A stretch of DNA of 64,000 nucleotides, from NCBI GenBank assembly GCA_963855995.1, contig OY979725.1, positions 4,821,418 to 4,885,417 of the forward strand, given 5' to 3'. The notes under the pieces are model-generated. The model did not search any database. It saw nothing but the letters and a program-made list of their open reading frames with translations, and had not been told where the DNA came from. The stretch comes from Muricea muricata. Its lineage: Eukaryota > Cnidaria > Anthozoa > Malacalcyonacea > Plexauridae. Below are positions 49,254 through 60,891 of the stretch, one piece after another. Each line of letters begins with the position of its first letter. Position 1 is the first letter of the stretch. A program made the position numbers and the translations under genes.

Positions 49254-50484
49254 GGTGGCTCCCTATGGTTTTGTTCAGTGATAACCGGATTTATAGAGAT
49301 CAGACGCTGTCCGCACGAATCACGCGTGGAATGTTCGTGGCCAGCTATAATAAAATGTTTCACATTCAAAGTTGAAAACATTGTTTTTGCCGATATTTTT
49401 GTGTTTCTACACACAAAAAAGACGACAGTTCTTCCTTACAATCGTTTGTGTTTCCAAGTTCAAGTATTAGGTGCTTTAAATCAGTTTTAAAACAATTTTT
49501 AGGCGCTTTTTATGTCCGGTAATGCAATTTTTGTTGCTCAAAACTTTACGAAAGTGTATGGACTCCGACTGAACCATTTTGTATTGTCTTTATCGACCTC
49601 ATGGCTCTTCTGAAATGTTACCGAAGCTTATGTAAGTTTTCTTGTTTAATTAAGGTCGGATGTCTGTCGTGTTTTAATAACATAGTCTTATAACTATCGT
49701 GCATACGGTCATGAGATTTGAAAATATTTTCGTACATCAGTTTTTAATGACAAGAATAAATTTAAGAAGCAGTGGTTTTATTTGATGCCTTATTATGTCT
49801 CGTTTTTACTTTTTGGCAATATGAATGTCTTTTAATCTCTTCTTAAATAAGGTTTAACCAAAAATTTCAAACGATTGAAAAATACTACGGCTATTATAAA
49901 AAACACGCATTTCTCGCTGTTCTGGTTGTTGTCCACGAAATGTGCCGGACTCCACGCGTAAAAAACTGGTTTCAAAAATTTTATGACGTCAAAGCAAAAT
50001 AATATAATGAAATTAAACTGTAAATTTTGCCGGTTTCCTTCGGTGAATTTTTTTAAAATTTTGCTCATCAATTACCACCGCTCAAGTGCTTGAAATGTCA
50101 TTTTTTCGAAAAATTTTATCAAAGGGATTTCTTTCTATATTGATTTTTGACATTTTGTAAGATAATAGAAATTTTGATAGAATTTTTTTAAAGTGTATAA
50201 GTGAAACCCTTACGTCAGTACCATACAACATGTTCAATTAAAAAATAATTCACCGAAGGAAATCTCGAAAATTCCGGAAAGAAGACGAAACGCAAGCCAT
50301 GTTCTTATCCATTTGTTGCCATGGCAACAACCTTCTAGCGCAAAATCACCACTTTGAAATCTTCAGCAAGACTTCAATAACACTTGTACTGAATTTCATA
50401 GTTTAATTTATAATGAAAGATGTGGAAATGAGACGGTCTTAACGGCTACAATGCACTTTTTAACTAAAACCCTAGGGAGCCACC
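49254..50484. mobile_element. TTAA-flanked 1.23-kb element (piggyBac- or Kolobok-type, non-autonomous)
   Basis: TTAA at 49,250-49,253 and 50,485-50,488 bracket GGTGGCTCCCTA...TAGGGAGCCACC inverted ends. Removing it rejoins 'SCIRSLF' and 'DTHCNTEQA' of the Penelope protein. Internal 'ttccttcggtgaattt' / 'ttcaccgaaggaaat' is a second inverted repeat. No transposase is encoded. Confidence 0.9.
50315..50328. promoter_or_regulatory. Perfect RFX/X-box palindrome
   Basis: GTTGCCATGGCAAC is the ideal two-half-site X-box recognised by RFX factors. It lies inside the TTAA element. Confidence 0.55.
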
Positions 50485-50488
50485 TTAA

Positions 50489-51150
50489 CTGAATAGATAC
50501 ACACTGCAACACAGAACAAGCTAAACAAATAGAACGAAAATACCTGTATTCAACTTTCATGAAAAATAACTACCCTAGAAACTTCATCAACAAAAACACA
50601 AACCAAGATACGGAACAAACCACAGAATAACATACCAAACGAACAACCTAAGCAATCAAGAACGAGAATAACTCTACCTTACATAAACAATACATCCGAA
50701 ATGATCGCCAGACTATTACGACCTTTCAACATTGACATAGCTCACAAACGGACACCCAAACTCAGGTCATATTTTACAAAACACAAAGACAAAACAACGA
50801 CAAAAGAAGCAAAAAATGGGATATACATGATACCTTGCCGAGACTGTCCACAATGATGCATAGGTCAAACCTCGAAGAAAATTGAAACACGAATAACGGA
50901 ACACAAAAACGGCATAAAACGACACGACCATTTATCACTACCTGCAGCACGCACATATGACAACTGTCATACCTTCAACTGGACAGAAACCCAACTACTT
51001 TGACGAGCACAAACAAAACACACACGTGAATTTAAAGAGGCATGGTAAAGTATAGACACCTATACAATTAACCGACATATTGAAATTCCCACTATATACC
51101 TTCAACTTAAGACAATACGTAACAATCCAACCAATAAAAACAGTACTATG
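50489..51150 (+). pseudogene. Penelope-like element, GIY-YIG endonuclease end
   Basis: In broken frames: 'DTHCNTEQAKQIERKYLYST', 'PRNFINKNT', then the GIY-YIG nuclease region 'GIYMIPCRDCPQ', a stop, 'CIGQTSKKIETRITEHKNGI'. The usual Tyr-Ile-Gly is changed by the stop. Completes the split Penelope element that began at 37,902. Confidence 0.75.
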
Positions 51151-51425
51151 ACAAATGATATTAACTTCCCAGTAACACTTCTTTCAACAGGCCCATTTAC
51201 ACGACATGAATTTTCGGCACGGGTTGCTAAAATTTGGGCCCGAGAGCCAATTTTTCCGGCCCGTTAATTTCTGTTTGCACGACAGTTATTGCGTTTCGAC
51301 CTCCGTGCCATAAGATTAAGGTGGGCACTTCTAACTATTTTATGGCACTGTAGGGTTCGCAGTAGAGGTGCCAGCGGTCTACCGTATATTAATTTCTTTT
51401 TCGCGTTTTTGCGCGAAATTTAAAT

Positions 51426-52682
51426 ATGGCGGACAGCAACAATAGCTCAAAGCTCCTAAAGCAAATTATTGTTAGGTGGTATATTCAGAAAAGTAAAAGT
51501 TTAAAGAAAAATATTTCATCAGTAAGTCGTAAGACTACTGTTAAATTGCCAGACTGGATTAGAAAAAGGCGCAGAATAGCTTTTATTGAAGCTGTTCTGG
51601 CGACTTTGTGTCGCCCACGAAATCGGCTGCTATGGAGCCATCCGAGATCGTTCGTATGGATAGAAATGGTCGAACAAACGTACGATGATAACTTATGGTA
51701 CGCCAATTTTAGAGTGAGCAAAAATACGTTTGAATATCTCCTACATATGGTACAAAATGATATTCATCGTTCTGACACAACTATGCGCTCAGCAGTTCCA
51801 CCGAAACGACGCTTGGCGCTTACCTTGTATTTCTTGGCCTCTACTGCGGAGTATAGAACAATCGGTAACCTTTTTGGTGTATCCGCATCATTTGTCTGCC
51901 TATGTGTAAGAGTCGTGTGTCGTGCTATTATCAAACGACTGGCTAAATTTATCGAATTTCCAAAAGGAAACCAACTGCAAGAAGTGATCGAGGGCTACGA
52001 GAAAACATGGGGTTTCCCAATGTGTGCAGGAGCTATTGATGGGACACACATCCCAATCCTTGCGCCGTCGGAAAGTCATGCAGAATATGTTAATCGAAAA
52101 GGTTATCAAAGCATCCAAATGCAGGCTGTCGTCGATTGCAATTACCTGTACAGAGACGTCGTGATTGGATGGCCAGGAAGTGTTCACGATGCCCGCGTTT
52201 TTTCCAATTCTGCAATTTTCAAGAAAGGAAATGATGGAAAACTTTTTCCAATCGAGCTAGCAAAGGAGATAAATGGCGAGGAAATCCCGCCATTTATTGT
52301 AGCAGATCCTGCCTATCCTCTCCTGCCATGGGTCCTGAAAGGCTATCCTAACGACAAGAATGCACTTAGGCGTGAACGAATATTTAACTATCGCCTGGGT
52401 CGTGCCAGGGTGACAGTAGAAAATACTTTTGGGAGGTGGAAAGGAAGATTTATTCGATTTTCCAAGAGAGTTGACATGGAGGTGTCAAGTTTGGTGAATG
52501 TCACATATGCATCTTGTATTTTGCACAACGTATGCGAGCTTCAGAAGAATGAGTACTTACCATTTTGGAATAAAAATGAAGTCGTTCCAGAGGTTGTCGC
52601 GGATGAAATCGATGAAGACAACAACCTACCGCATGACGCCAGTGATATTCGTGAAACATTAGCAAACTACTTCACAGCATAA
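51426..52682 (+). CDS. PIF/Harbinger transposase (HARBI1-like), intact
   Basis: An unbroken 418-codon frame starts at ATGGCGGAC. It has an N-terminal basic helical region, a helix-turn-helix ('TAEYRTIGNLFGVSASFVC'), then the DDE_4 core: 'GAIDGTHIPILAP' (first Asp), 'DVVIGWPGSVHDARVF' (the second-motif DAR), 'ADPAYPLLPW' and 'RARVTVENTFGRWKGRF' (final Glu). Length and order match HARBI1-type proteins. In the superfamily it acts with a Myb-like partner that brings it to the nucleus and the TIRs; that partner is the convergent gene at 53,250-55,241. All catalytic residues look present, so the element may have been active recently. Confidence 0.92.
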   Translation: MADSNNSSKLLKQIIVRWYIQKSKSLKKNISSVSRKTTVKLPDWIRKRRRIAFIEAVLATLCRPRNRLLWSHPRSFVWIEMVEQTYDDNLWYANFRVSKNTFEYLLHMVQNDIHRSDTTMRSAVPPKRRLALTLYFLASTAEYRTIGNLFGVSASFVCLCVRVVCRAIIKRLAKFIEFPKGNQLQEVIEGYEKTWGFPMCAGAIDGTHIPILAPSESHAEYVNRKGYQSIQMQAVVDCNYLYRDVVIGWPGSVHDARVFSNSAIFKKGNDGKLFPIELAKEINGEEIPPFIVADPAYPLLPWVLKGYPNDKNALRRERIFNYRLGRARVTVENTFGRWKGRFIRFSKRVDMEVSSLVNVTYASCILHNVCELQKNEYLPFWNKNEVVPEVVADEIDEDNNLPHDASDIRETLANYFTA

Positions 52683-52689
52683 ATACTGT

Positions 52690-53249
52690 ACATAGATACA
52701 TTTTGCTATAGTTTCAATTGAACGTTTATCAATAAATATACAGTTTATATTAGGAACACTGTTAAAATACATGGCCATGAGTATGACCATTTTAATACAT
52801 TGCAAAACTATGATGCAAGTGTTCATCACTGATCCTCAAGTCTTAACAAAGCAAATTACGACGCTTTTAAAAACAGCGATAACAAATACTTTAATTAGCA
52901 TATTGTATACTTTTTATTAATATATACATATAAACGTATAGAAAATATGTTATTTTTATTAACAAAATATAAACAGTAAAACCTCAATTCAAACGTAGCC
53001 CTGTTTAAATGTGATCGAACAATAAACAAAAAGAGGTTGCTAGACTATGAAGCTTATCCTACAATGGATTTATACTTCTCTTTATAAAAAATATGAATCT
53101 CCTCACATTGCTACTCGTCATTGTGAAACAAGTTGCAAGTGAGACAAGTAGCAAGTGAGACAAGCAGCGAGTAGCAAGTTGGACAAGTTGCACAGTATAG
53201 CAGAGCCTCAAAATACTAAAATAACTAACAACTTCTGTTAATAACAGTA
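52690..53249. other. 3'-3' interval of Harbinger genes
   Basis: AT-rich UTR-like DNA with an AATAAA-like 'caataaatatac' soon after the transposase stop. 'gacaagtagcaagtgagacaagcagcgagtagcaagttggacaag' (53,140-53,190) is a degenerate tandem repeat. Confidence 0.5.
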
Positions 53250-55241
53250 TTAGAACTGAAAGAAAGTCTTATCTTGTTCTTTTACTATGTTATGTTGGTG
53301 GATAGGGGGGTAAGGGTTTGCATGATAAACAGCATGCAAATTAGGGCCAAGATGATTAACTTGGCTAACATTTCCCATCATCATACTCAGCATTTTAAGT
53401 TCATGTTCTCTTTCTTGTTTTCTACCTTCAGATTCCAAAATTGCTTGCTCTCTTAGGAAGTTGTGTTCCTTCTCTAGCCGCATTTCCTCCAACTTTCTAT
53501 ATCTAAAACAAATTATTTCAACTAGAAATGTAATTATCAATAATAATTGCACTTGAAACATGTTAAGTTTAACTATTTGATGACAGAGTATCAACAATCT
53601 TAGTTCAACCTCCATTGTTACAACTTTTAAAGCACATAAATATTACCGTTTTACCTTTCAAAATCCTCACTGTTTGCCTGTTGAAACTTTGCAAACACTA
53701 ACTCCAAATTCTTCTCCACACCACTTTTTCTCTTTTTAGAACCAAAACCTAATTTAGGCATGCTCTTTCCCTCTTTTTGGAATCTTAGACATGTTCTTTG
53801 CCACTTTCTCTTCAACAGTAACATTGTCGTCATCTTTATCTGGTTTTGGATCTAAAATAAAAATAATTAAATGACCAAACATCCCGTTGAGTCGCACAAA
53901 TATTATTTTGTAATGTGGCTGTTTCTGGGGATTGGTTTATGTATATCACATGTACATGACTTACTGCCAACTCCCAGACTAGCTTCAAAGTCACAGTTTG
54001 GACAAAAAAACTCATCCTCCTCACTGTAAACCATAAGAGATCCACCCACTCAAGTATGAACACCACTTGTACGAATTACTTGTTCATAATCACAAGTTTG
54101 GCATTTTTTGACAAAATTTTCACCTTTCCCATATTTGTCTACTAAATTTTCAACTGAAAAAATCACGAGAACCATATTTAGTCATTAGAAATTAGCAAAT
54201 GATGTGCATGCATAATAATTAATGCACATATGGAAGTGCTTGTTGACCATTGGCCCAAATGTTGACCATTCCAATTTTGGTCTTTTTTAACCCTGCAGTA
54301 TCAATAAATAAAATCTCACTCTCCAAGCTTTTAAAATAGCCTTCCTTGAAGTGTTCTTTGTGTCATTCAACACTACACTTGTTAAACAATATATAAAATT
54401 CATGTAGAATATACCTATGGCAGATTCATTCTCTTTATCACATTGATCCATTGTATCTATCATGGCAACTGGTGTGACATTATGTTTCTGAGACATAAAT
54501 TTCAATTTGATCAAAATATTTCCACTTCTTTTTTTTTCTATTTCCAGTCTTTCTTGTTTTGTCTTTCTCGGTTTTGTATTTCTGTCCCAGTTTCTTCATT
54601 TTATTAACAATTTGTTCCAGTGTCAGATCCTTGCACCCCTTCTCTTGCATTTGCATCTATATTAAAATTTTAAAAAATATAATGTAAAATGAATGCTAAT
54701 AACCTGTCAGACTGGCTGGGGTTTTTGCCATTTTGGTTATTTATTGGAGTTGAGTATACTGTGTCTTGCTAATAAATAACAGATATATTGGATCATATTT
54801 GCCTTATCCATTTTCTGTTTATCTCAGCATCGAGAAACAAGCGATCATTTACATATGAATATAAAACTTGACATATTTACACACTTGACATGATTACACA
54901 TGAAAATGGATAACAAAAAATCCTTCAAAAACTGATAATGGATAATCGAAATGGACCGCGTGTAATTCAAAAAAAATTCCGGAAAACTATTAAAAGTCTA
55001 ATTTGAAATGACCTAATATTATAAATATGAAATCTGATAACCTATAAATGATATACTATAAAACCTTGCATATTCTATTAATAAAACAGCTTACCAGTAA
55101 ATTTCGATACACACGATTGGTATCCTTGGTACATTTAGAGTTATCTAACGCAATTTGAATTGTTTCTTCGGACCAGAGAGTCAAAAGAAGTTTTGTTTCT
55201 TTCTCCGACCAGTCTTTCCCTCTTGTTGCCTTCGACGTCAT
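53250..55241 (-). pseudogene. Harbinger Myb/SANT-like partner gene, with a frameshift
   Basis: Exon 1 (55,095-55,241, 49 codons) encodes 'RGKDWSEKETKLLLTLW', the first helix of a Myb/SANT-like trihelix. Exon 2 begins at 54,656 ('KDLTLEQIVNKMKKLGQKY') and ends in 'KKKWKYFDQIE', then a stop, while 'NVTPVAMIDTMDQ' is one base out of frame. Later exons give a small 'FFCPNCDFEAS' piece (about 53,968-54,035), 'SGVEKNLELVFAKFQQANSE' (about 53,658-53,833) and a coiled-coil end 'KLEEMRLEKEHNFLREQAIL' to a TAA at 53,250. This is the usual helper of PIF/Harbinger transposases. One frameshift makes this copy doubtful, unless an alternative splice removes it. Confidence 0.65.
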
Positions 55242-55331
55242 AGAGATTATAAAAGAATAGAGGCGGCATCGGCTGAAGAATCGCGGGACAAATTGAACAA
55301 ATCTAATGGGGGCCCCGGAATTTAAGTCCCG
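55228..55331. repeat. Left arm of a 105-bp inverted repeat (partner 56,708-56,830)
   Basis: Includes the Myb-like gene's start region: 'tagagattataaaagaatagaggcgg' and 'gggggccccggaatttaagtcccgg' are inverted at the partner ('ccgggtcttaaatttggcccccattag', 'ctctattcttttataatctctatg'). Confidence 0.85.
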
Positions 55332-55335
55332 GAGG

Positions 55336-55884
55336 TATACTGAAAACACACAGTTTTTGTCAATTTTTGCTCGTTTTTATGACCATGATGCACACAGATA
55401 TTGACTATAATGAGAAAATATGTTGTAGCTTTCCAGTTTTTGTAATTTTAGGTGCAGGCAGCCAATTTTTTGTGTAAATATTGAAGTTTTTCAACCTTAG
55501 GTTCTCCTTAGCAACGCATAGAAACCAGTTTTTGACCGGCTTTTTGCAGCGAGGTTTTGTAAATTATCTGCCAAATTATCCCACATCTGGATACAAATTG
55601 AACTTATTTGCCTTCAAACAGTTATCAAAATTGTTTTAGAGGTGCAACAAGGTGTACAACCACCATACTGCGATGTATTTAAACTTTAACGATTTTTTTA
55701 GGGTGTTCATCTGATATTTCGAATCCAAAAATTGCATTTTCGCTCACAAATACTCCATATCAAACATACCCAACTTTATCCTGTATTCAGAACACAAAAT
55801 TCAAAACGTTCAAGGCAATCGCGCACTAATCTTTTACATTTTCGCCTTTGTTTTACATAAAAAACTTTGAGTGCGAAAAAACAT
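55336..55884. other. No gene recognised
   Basis: AT-rich, closed in all frames. Confidence 0.5.
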
Positions 55885-56619
55885 AGGCGGCCCAATTAGT
55901 GTGTAGTTTCATATAGAGATCAGTAGCGTATTGTTTACATATATAAAATACATAAGGTTGGCAACTAAATTTCACTTGACGAACATATGACTTTTGTTAA
56001 ACGCAAAATACATCGCTCATGGAATTAAAAACAGGTAAAAAATTATAACACGTTAATCTTCGATAATTTACTACACATACTCAATGAAATTTGTCTTCTA
56101 TGTTCCCGAATGGCTGCAAAATTTGAACATATTTTTCATGTATTGACAAAAAATTTCTTGTCCCAATGCGGGATGCCAGAGGTTATGCCACACGTCAGCA
56201 TTTAAAAAGCATTTATACGCTCCTATTGGTGCACTTTTAACGAAGTATTCATTTAAACCAATAGGAGCGTATAAATGCTTTTTAAATGCTGACGTGTGGC
56301 ATAACCTCTGGCATCCCGCATTGGGACAAGAAATTTTTTGTCAATACATGAAAAATATGTTCAAATTTTGCAGCCATTCGGAAACATTGAAGACAAATTT
56401 CATTGAGTATGTGTAGTAAAATTATCGAAGATTAACGTGTTATAATTTTTTACCTGTTTTTAATTCCATGAGCGATGTATTTTGCGTTTAACAAAAGTCA
56501 TATGTTCGTCAAGTGAAATTTAGTTGCCAACCTTATGTATATTATATATGTAAAACAATACGCTACCGCTCGCTACTGATCTCTATATGAAACTACACAT
56601 TGAATTGGGCCGCCAATGG
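55885..56619. mobile_element. Palindromic GGCGGCCCAATT-family MITE, full length
   Basis: The ends ATAGGCGGCCCAATT and AATTGGGCCGCC enclose arms of about 360 bp. The arms share 'ggttggcaactaaatttcacttgacgaac' and 'caatgcgggatgccagaggtt', around 'gcacttttaacgaagtattc'. It has the same termini as the 43,497 element but different inner arms. Confidence 0.95.
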
Positions 56620-56831
56620 AAAAAATCGAAAAAAAGTTTTTCTCGAGCTTTCTCGATCTCTTGTTGTGAAATGTCGATACCGGCCAATAGGCGCCCAAGC
56701 ATACATCCGGGAATCACATCCGGGTCTTAAATTTGGCCCCCATTAGCAAACTTCAATTTGTCCCTTTCGTTTGACTGAATTTATCCTACGATGCCCCCTC
56801 TATTCTTTTATAATCTCTATGTTCGACGCAC

Positions 56832-57299
56832 TGAGCTCTACTAATATATCTGGAGATCGGACTCTAATACCTCGCCAGTCAAAAAAGTGTCCCCGAAAAC
56901 ATGGCGGCTTTTGGCCAAAAATACGTCATTTTACGTCACAGATTTGTGGTATAGACCACTGACCAGCTATGAATGTAAAAAAAAGGGTTTGAAATAAAAT
57001 ATTTTCACCCCCTGGAGTTTTTTAGACAATATTTTGTATAATTTGAGAAAAAACAACGTGCCCAATTCTTGCTCCGTCTTTTGGTGTTGGAAGACTAGAA
57101 AAGGAAAATATTTATCTCTTCATCGGTAAGTATAAATACTGAATAGTTTTGACAGCTATTTGTATATATTTTTTAAAAGGTAATCACGCATGCACGACTT
57201 TTTTTAATCGCTTGACAGCTGACGACTTGACATCAAAGTTTCTATGCATGCAATATCCATTTGTACTTTCCAGATTCTGTGAAAAATCCAGAGTTGTAC
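56832..57299. other. No firm gene; possible exon at about 57,060-57,125
   Basis: 'acatggcggcttttggcc' near 56,898 resembles a YY1/start context, and a GTAAGT donor occurs at 57,125 after a short open stretch. Not enough to call a gene. Confidence 0.35.
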
Positions 57300-57455
57300 A
57301 CTGTACAGCATATGGGTAAAAAATGCAAGCAAAGGTGGACCAGCCAAATTTGTTCCGGTGAAAGATAGCCGTATGTGTTCAGAGCATTGACATGTTTGAA
57401 GAAGATGGCCCTGGTGGAAAAGCAGTATTGAAGACATATGCTGTACCCACAATCT
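57300..57455 (+). pseudogene. THAP domain remnant, interrupted by a TTAA MITE
   Basis: 'GGPAKFVPVKDSRMCSEH' then a stop, then in the next frame 'MFEEDGPGGKAVLKTYAVPT' and 'IF'. This is the C-terminal half of a THAP domain (Cys-Ser-x-His, then the Ala-Val-Pro-Thr-Ile-Phe end). The N-terminal Cys ligands are lost. Confidence 0.55.
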
Positions 57456-57459
57456 TTAA

Positions 57460-57713
57460 AGAGGGGTTACAGTCCGTTCTGCGCATCGGTTCTGCTCATA
57501 ACAAAGGTGGGCCACCAAATATAAACATTGTCCCAATTTCACATTTTTCGAACTCTTTTTTAATTGAAACTCTGGTTTACATTCATGTATACGCATAGCA
57601 AACCAGAAAAGTGTCAGATATTCATTTAGTAAGTCATATTTTACGAATATAGAATTTCAAAATGTAAATAAAACGTTTGTTTACATTACGGTCTTACGGA
57701 CTGTAACCCCTCT
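57460..57713. mobile_element. 254-bp TTAA MITE
   Basis: TTAA at 57,456-57,459 and 57,714-57,717 flank AGAGGGGTTACAGTCCGT...ACGGACTGTAACCCCTCT. Inserted right after the THAP AVPTIF codons. Confidence 0.9.
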
Positions 57714-57717
57714 TTAA

Positions 57718-58608
57718 GTGGCTTGCTGAGGTCGGTGCTGTACCTTGTTCTGGTGTCCTATTACACTTACTATATCCAATAAGATGCCAATGAATGGCAT
57801 ATAAACATTGAGAATTCCATAGGTCACATATGGCCCACTAGATTAGATAATGTACAAACAGGACATCAACGTTACAAGTGAAAGTTGTTTGTCAGGAAGG
57901 TCACTTTGTTTGACATATTATTAAAAATATCAGTTTACAACCCCAAATCCCATTCATGGCCCATTATCGATTGGGGTCAAATATAACCCAAAATTTGTAG
58001 TTTTTCAACCATGTTTTCAAAATTGTCTGTTCTGAAACTAACCACCTAGGGTTAATACAGCACATAAAGGAACAAATTAAAACAATTCTGACGTCTAATT
58101 GACTTACAGGATAATTCCATTTTGCCTTTTATTTGTACCTTTTCAGGTCTGATAAGTGCATTTCCGATTTTATTAAATATACCTAAAAATTGTTATGCTG
58201 TGAAGAATGTGATATTTCAGGTTACAGTAATTAGTACAGAAACAAAACATGCATTGTCAGGAATTTCATTAATAACTATTTCATATGAGACAATTAAACT
58301 GCAATCTTGATTTTTGAAGTTCTTGTTGAATTAAGAGCCTTTGAAAGTTATGTATATCCAGGTTAGTCCACAGAAGTTTTGCAAGATTTTATTCTTTTTG
58401 TATGTTTCGGATTTGCGTATATAGTTGGTAGAACTGTTATATATACCAATGTTTTAAAATTGCCTGAAAGATTAATTTAGCACTGTTGAATACTGAGTAA
58501 GTTGGTCAATTTTGAAATAGTCTACAATAATTATAATAAACAATTATTGTCACTGTCCAGCTGAAACAAATAAATATCTATTGTTTAGGTAGAAAAACAA
58601 AAGGTGCC
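57718..58608. other. No gene recognised
   Basis: AT-rich, short frames only. Confidence 0.5.
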
Positions 58609-58855
58609 TAGTGCATAGCTGCAGGCATTCTTTGGGCCCATTGCCGTTCAATGTATCTGTAAATAGTGTTCATTTGCAAAAACCGAATTATTATGCTCTA
58701 GGCCCGTACCATAAAAAAATCCATCAACAGAATGTATTGTCGAGGCAGTGAAGATATGCCTAGAGCATAATAATTCGGTTTTTGCAAATGAACACTATTT
58801 ACAGATACATGGAACGGCAATGGGCCCAAAGAATGCCTGCAGCTATGCTGATTTA
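58609..58855. repeat. Inverted duplication at 5' edge of Penelope copy
   Basis: 'gcctagagcataataattcg' through 'atgcctgcagctatgc' (58,757-58,850) is present inverted at 58,615-58,705, with about 50 bp of spacer. The RT frame continues only from the right arm. Confidence 0.9.
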
Positions 58856-60060
58856 GCAATGGGTATCATTGATGAGCAAGTTAAAACAGGTGAAATCAAA
58901 CCCAATTTGTGGTGGCGATATCGAGATGATATTTTTGATTTATGGACGTTGGGAATGGATAAGTTAGTGGAATTCACAGAATTCATCAATTCTTTACACT
59001 CCACGATAAAATTTACGCTGGTTTTTTCGGAAGCATCGTTAAACATGCTGGATCTCACTCTCAACTTGGTGGACGGATTTATCCAAGCAGACGTGTATTC
59101 GAAGCCTACCGACAATCACCTCTATTTACAGAGAGATAGTGCACATCGACAACACTGTATTAAGGCTATCCCATTTGGGATAGCTACCCGTTTGAGAAGA
59201 TATTGCTCCACTGATGAATACTTTATGAAACGTAGTGAAGAATATCAAAAATATCTGACAAGCAGAGGTTATAAATCGACCAACGTAAAGCGTCAGTTTG
59301 ATAAAGTTATGTCCGTCCCTAGAGAAGATCTTCTTTCAGCCAAAACCAAGGAGAAGAAAACAGTTTTCCATTTGGTCGTTGACTTCAACCCACGCCATCC
59401 GGATATCGGAAAAATAATTAAAAAACACCTCCATCTGCTTCAGGAATCTCCAGAGTTGTTGGCATTATTCCCACCCGGTGCAATTATACCATCATTCAGA
59501 AGACCCAAATCCATTAAAGACTTGTTATCGTCAAAACGTCATCGTGTCTCCAAATCTGGTCAAGGACAAAGCCCTGGTGGCTGCTTCAAGTGCGTAAGAA
59601 AGTGTGACCTATGTAATAATTATTTAAAAGAAACGAACAATTTTGAAAGCTGTCAAACTGGAAAAAGATATTCAATCAAACAGAATATTAAATGTACATC
59701 TCACAATGTCATTTACTTGATCACTTGCAATAAATGTTCAGTGCAATACATCGGTTCCACAAGCACTGAACTTAAGGTTCGTTTCCAAAATCATAAATCA
59801 GCTATGCTCACCAACAAGAAGACGTGTGAAGTCGCTGTCCATTATAACAGCATGGAGCATTGTCTTTCAGACTTTAGCTTTATAGGTATAGAACAAATAA
59901 ATTAAAACAATGTAGTTAATACCACAGACAAACGCTTGCTTACGAAAGAAGCATATTGGAGTGCACAATTGTGCACGTTGAAACCGTATGGACTCAATAA
60001 GAGGTGCGAATTTAGATCTAAAAACAGAATAAATTATTCTTAATTCGTTTTTAATATTCT
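58748..60060 (+). CDS. Penelope-like element RT with GIY-YIG domain, 5'-truncated
   Basis: Three hundred and eighty-five codons to a TAA at 59,903; the same frame then continues for about 45 more codons ('EAYWSAQLCTLKPYGLN') to the real end, so a single stop splits the C-terminus. Motifs: 'GTAMGPKNACSYADLAMG', the catalytic 'WWRYRDDIFDLW', 'LNMLDLTLNLVDG', a Cys-rich linker ('CFKCVRKCDLCNNY') and the GIY-YIG nuclease ('NVIYLITCNKCSVQYIGSTS', 'VRFQNHKSAM'). RT fingers are missing at the 5' inverted duplication. Penelope RTs prime from DNA ends, and the nuclease is unique to this class among animal retroelements. Confidence 0.88.
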
Positions 60061-60162
60061 AGATTGAGTTAAAAGTACATGCTCTAGTGACTTTTATTAG
60101 TTTTTAATTAGTTTCATGCTATATAAAGTACGAGTTTATCCTAATTGGTTTGAAATTTGTAT

Positions 60163-60203
60163 ATAACACTGAAGAAGCCCGAACACGCGAAACGTCTGTT
60201 TAT
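60163..60203 (+). ncRNA. Hammerhead-like motif in Penelope 3' end (degenerate)
   Basis: 'ctgaagaagcccgaacacgc' followed by 'gaaacgtctg' resembles hammerhead core boxes CUGAUGA and GAAAC, with A in place of U in the first box. Hammerheads are known in Penelope terminal repeats. The minus-strand copy has a matching 'cctgaagattccctctggatgaaaca' (about 60,711-60,736). Probably a relic. Confidence 0.35.
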
Positions 60204-60337
60204 AAATAATTATATTTTATCTTTGTGGAGTTCGCGTTCATCTTTTATACTTATATTCTATTCATACAAGCGCCGTGTATCCTGTGGATCCTCCAGACAA
60301 GTGGCTTATTCGTTGGCAGGCCAGTCATCATTCGAAT

Positions 60338-60670
<333 letters not shown>

Positions 60671-60891
60671 ATTGTGCAAAATACCTCAAAAACTTGCCAC
60701 TACAGTTTGTTTCATCCAGAGGGAATCTTCAGGGGGTAGACAAATTTCGAAAATGTGCGAGCTTCTTTTATGCTCAAGGAGGAAACGTGGGCGCGTGGGT
60801 GATTGAATAGCATGCATTCCTATCTTTGTTTAGATTGTTTACCTGAAATCTGCTTTTGTGTTGGCAGGCCGAAACTATTTCCGATCTTTTA

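Larger units (their letters stand above)
51190..55335. mobile_element. PIF/Harbinger transposon with two convergent genes
   Basis: Two genes typical of the superfamily are present: a DDE transposase on + and a Myb/SANT-like gene on -, with 3' ends facing. The left edge probably begins with GGCCCATTTACACGAC near 51,191, just after the Penelope 3' end. I could not find its inverted partner on the right, so the limits are approximate. Confidence 0.6.

Noticed and set aside
50774-50956. 60-codon minus frame
   Set aside because: Shadow of the GIY-YIG region on plus.
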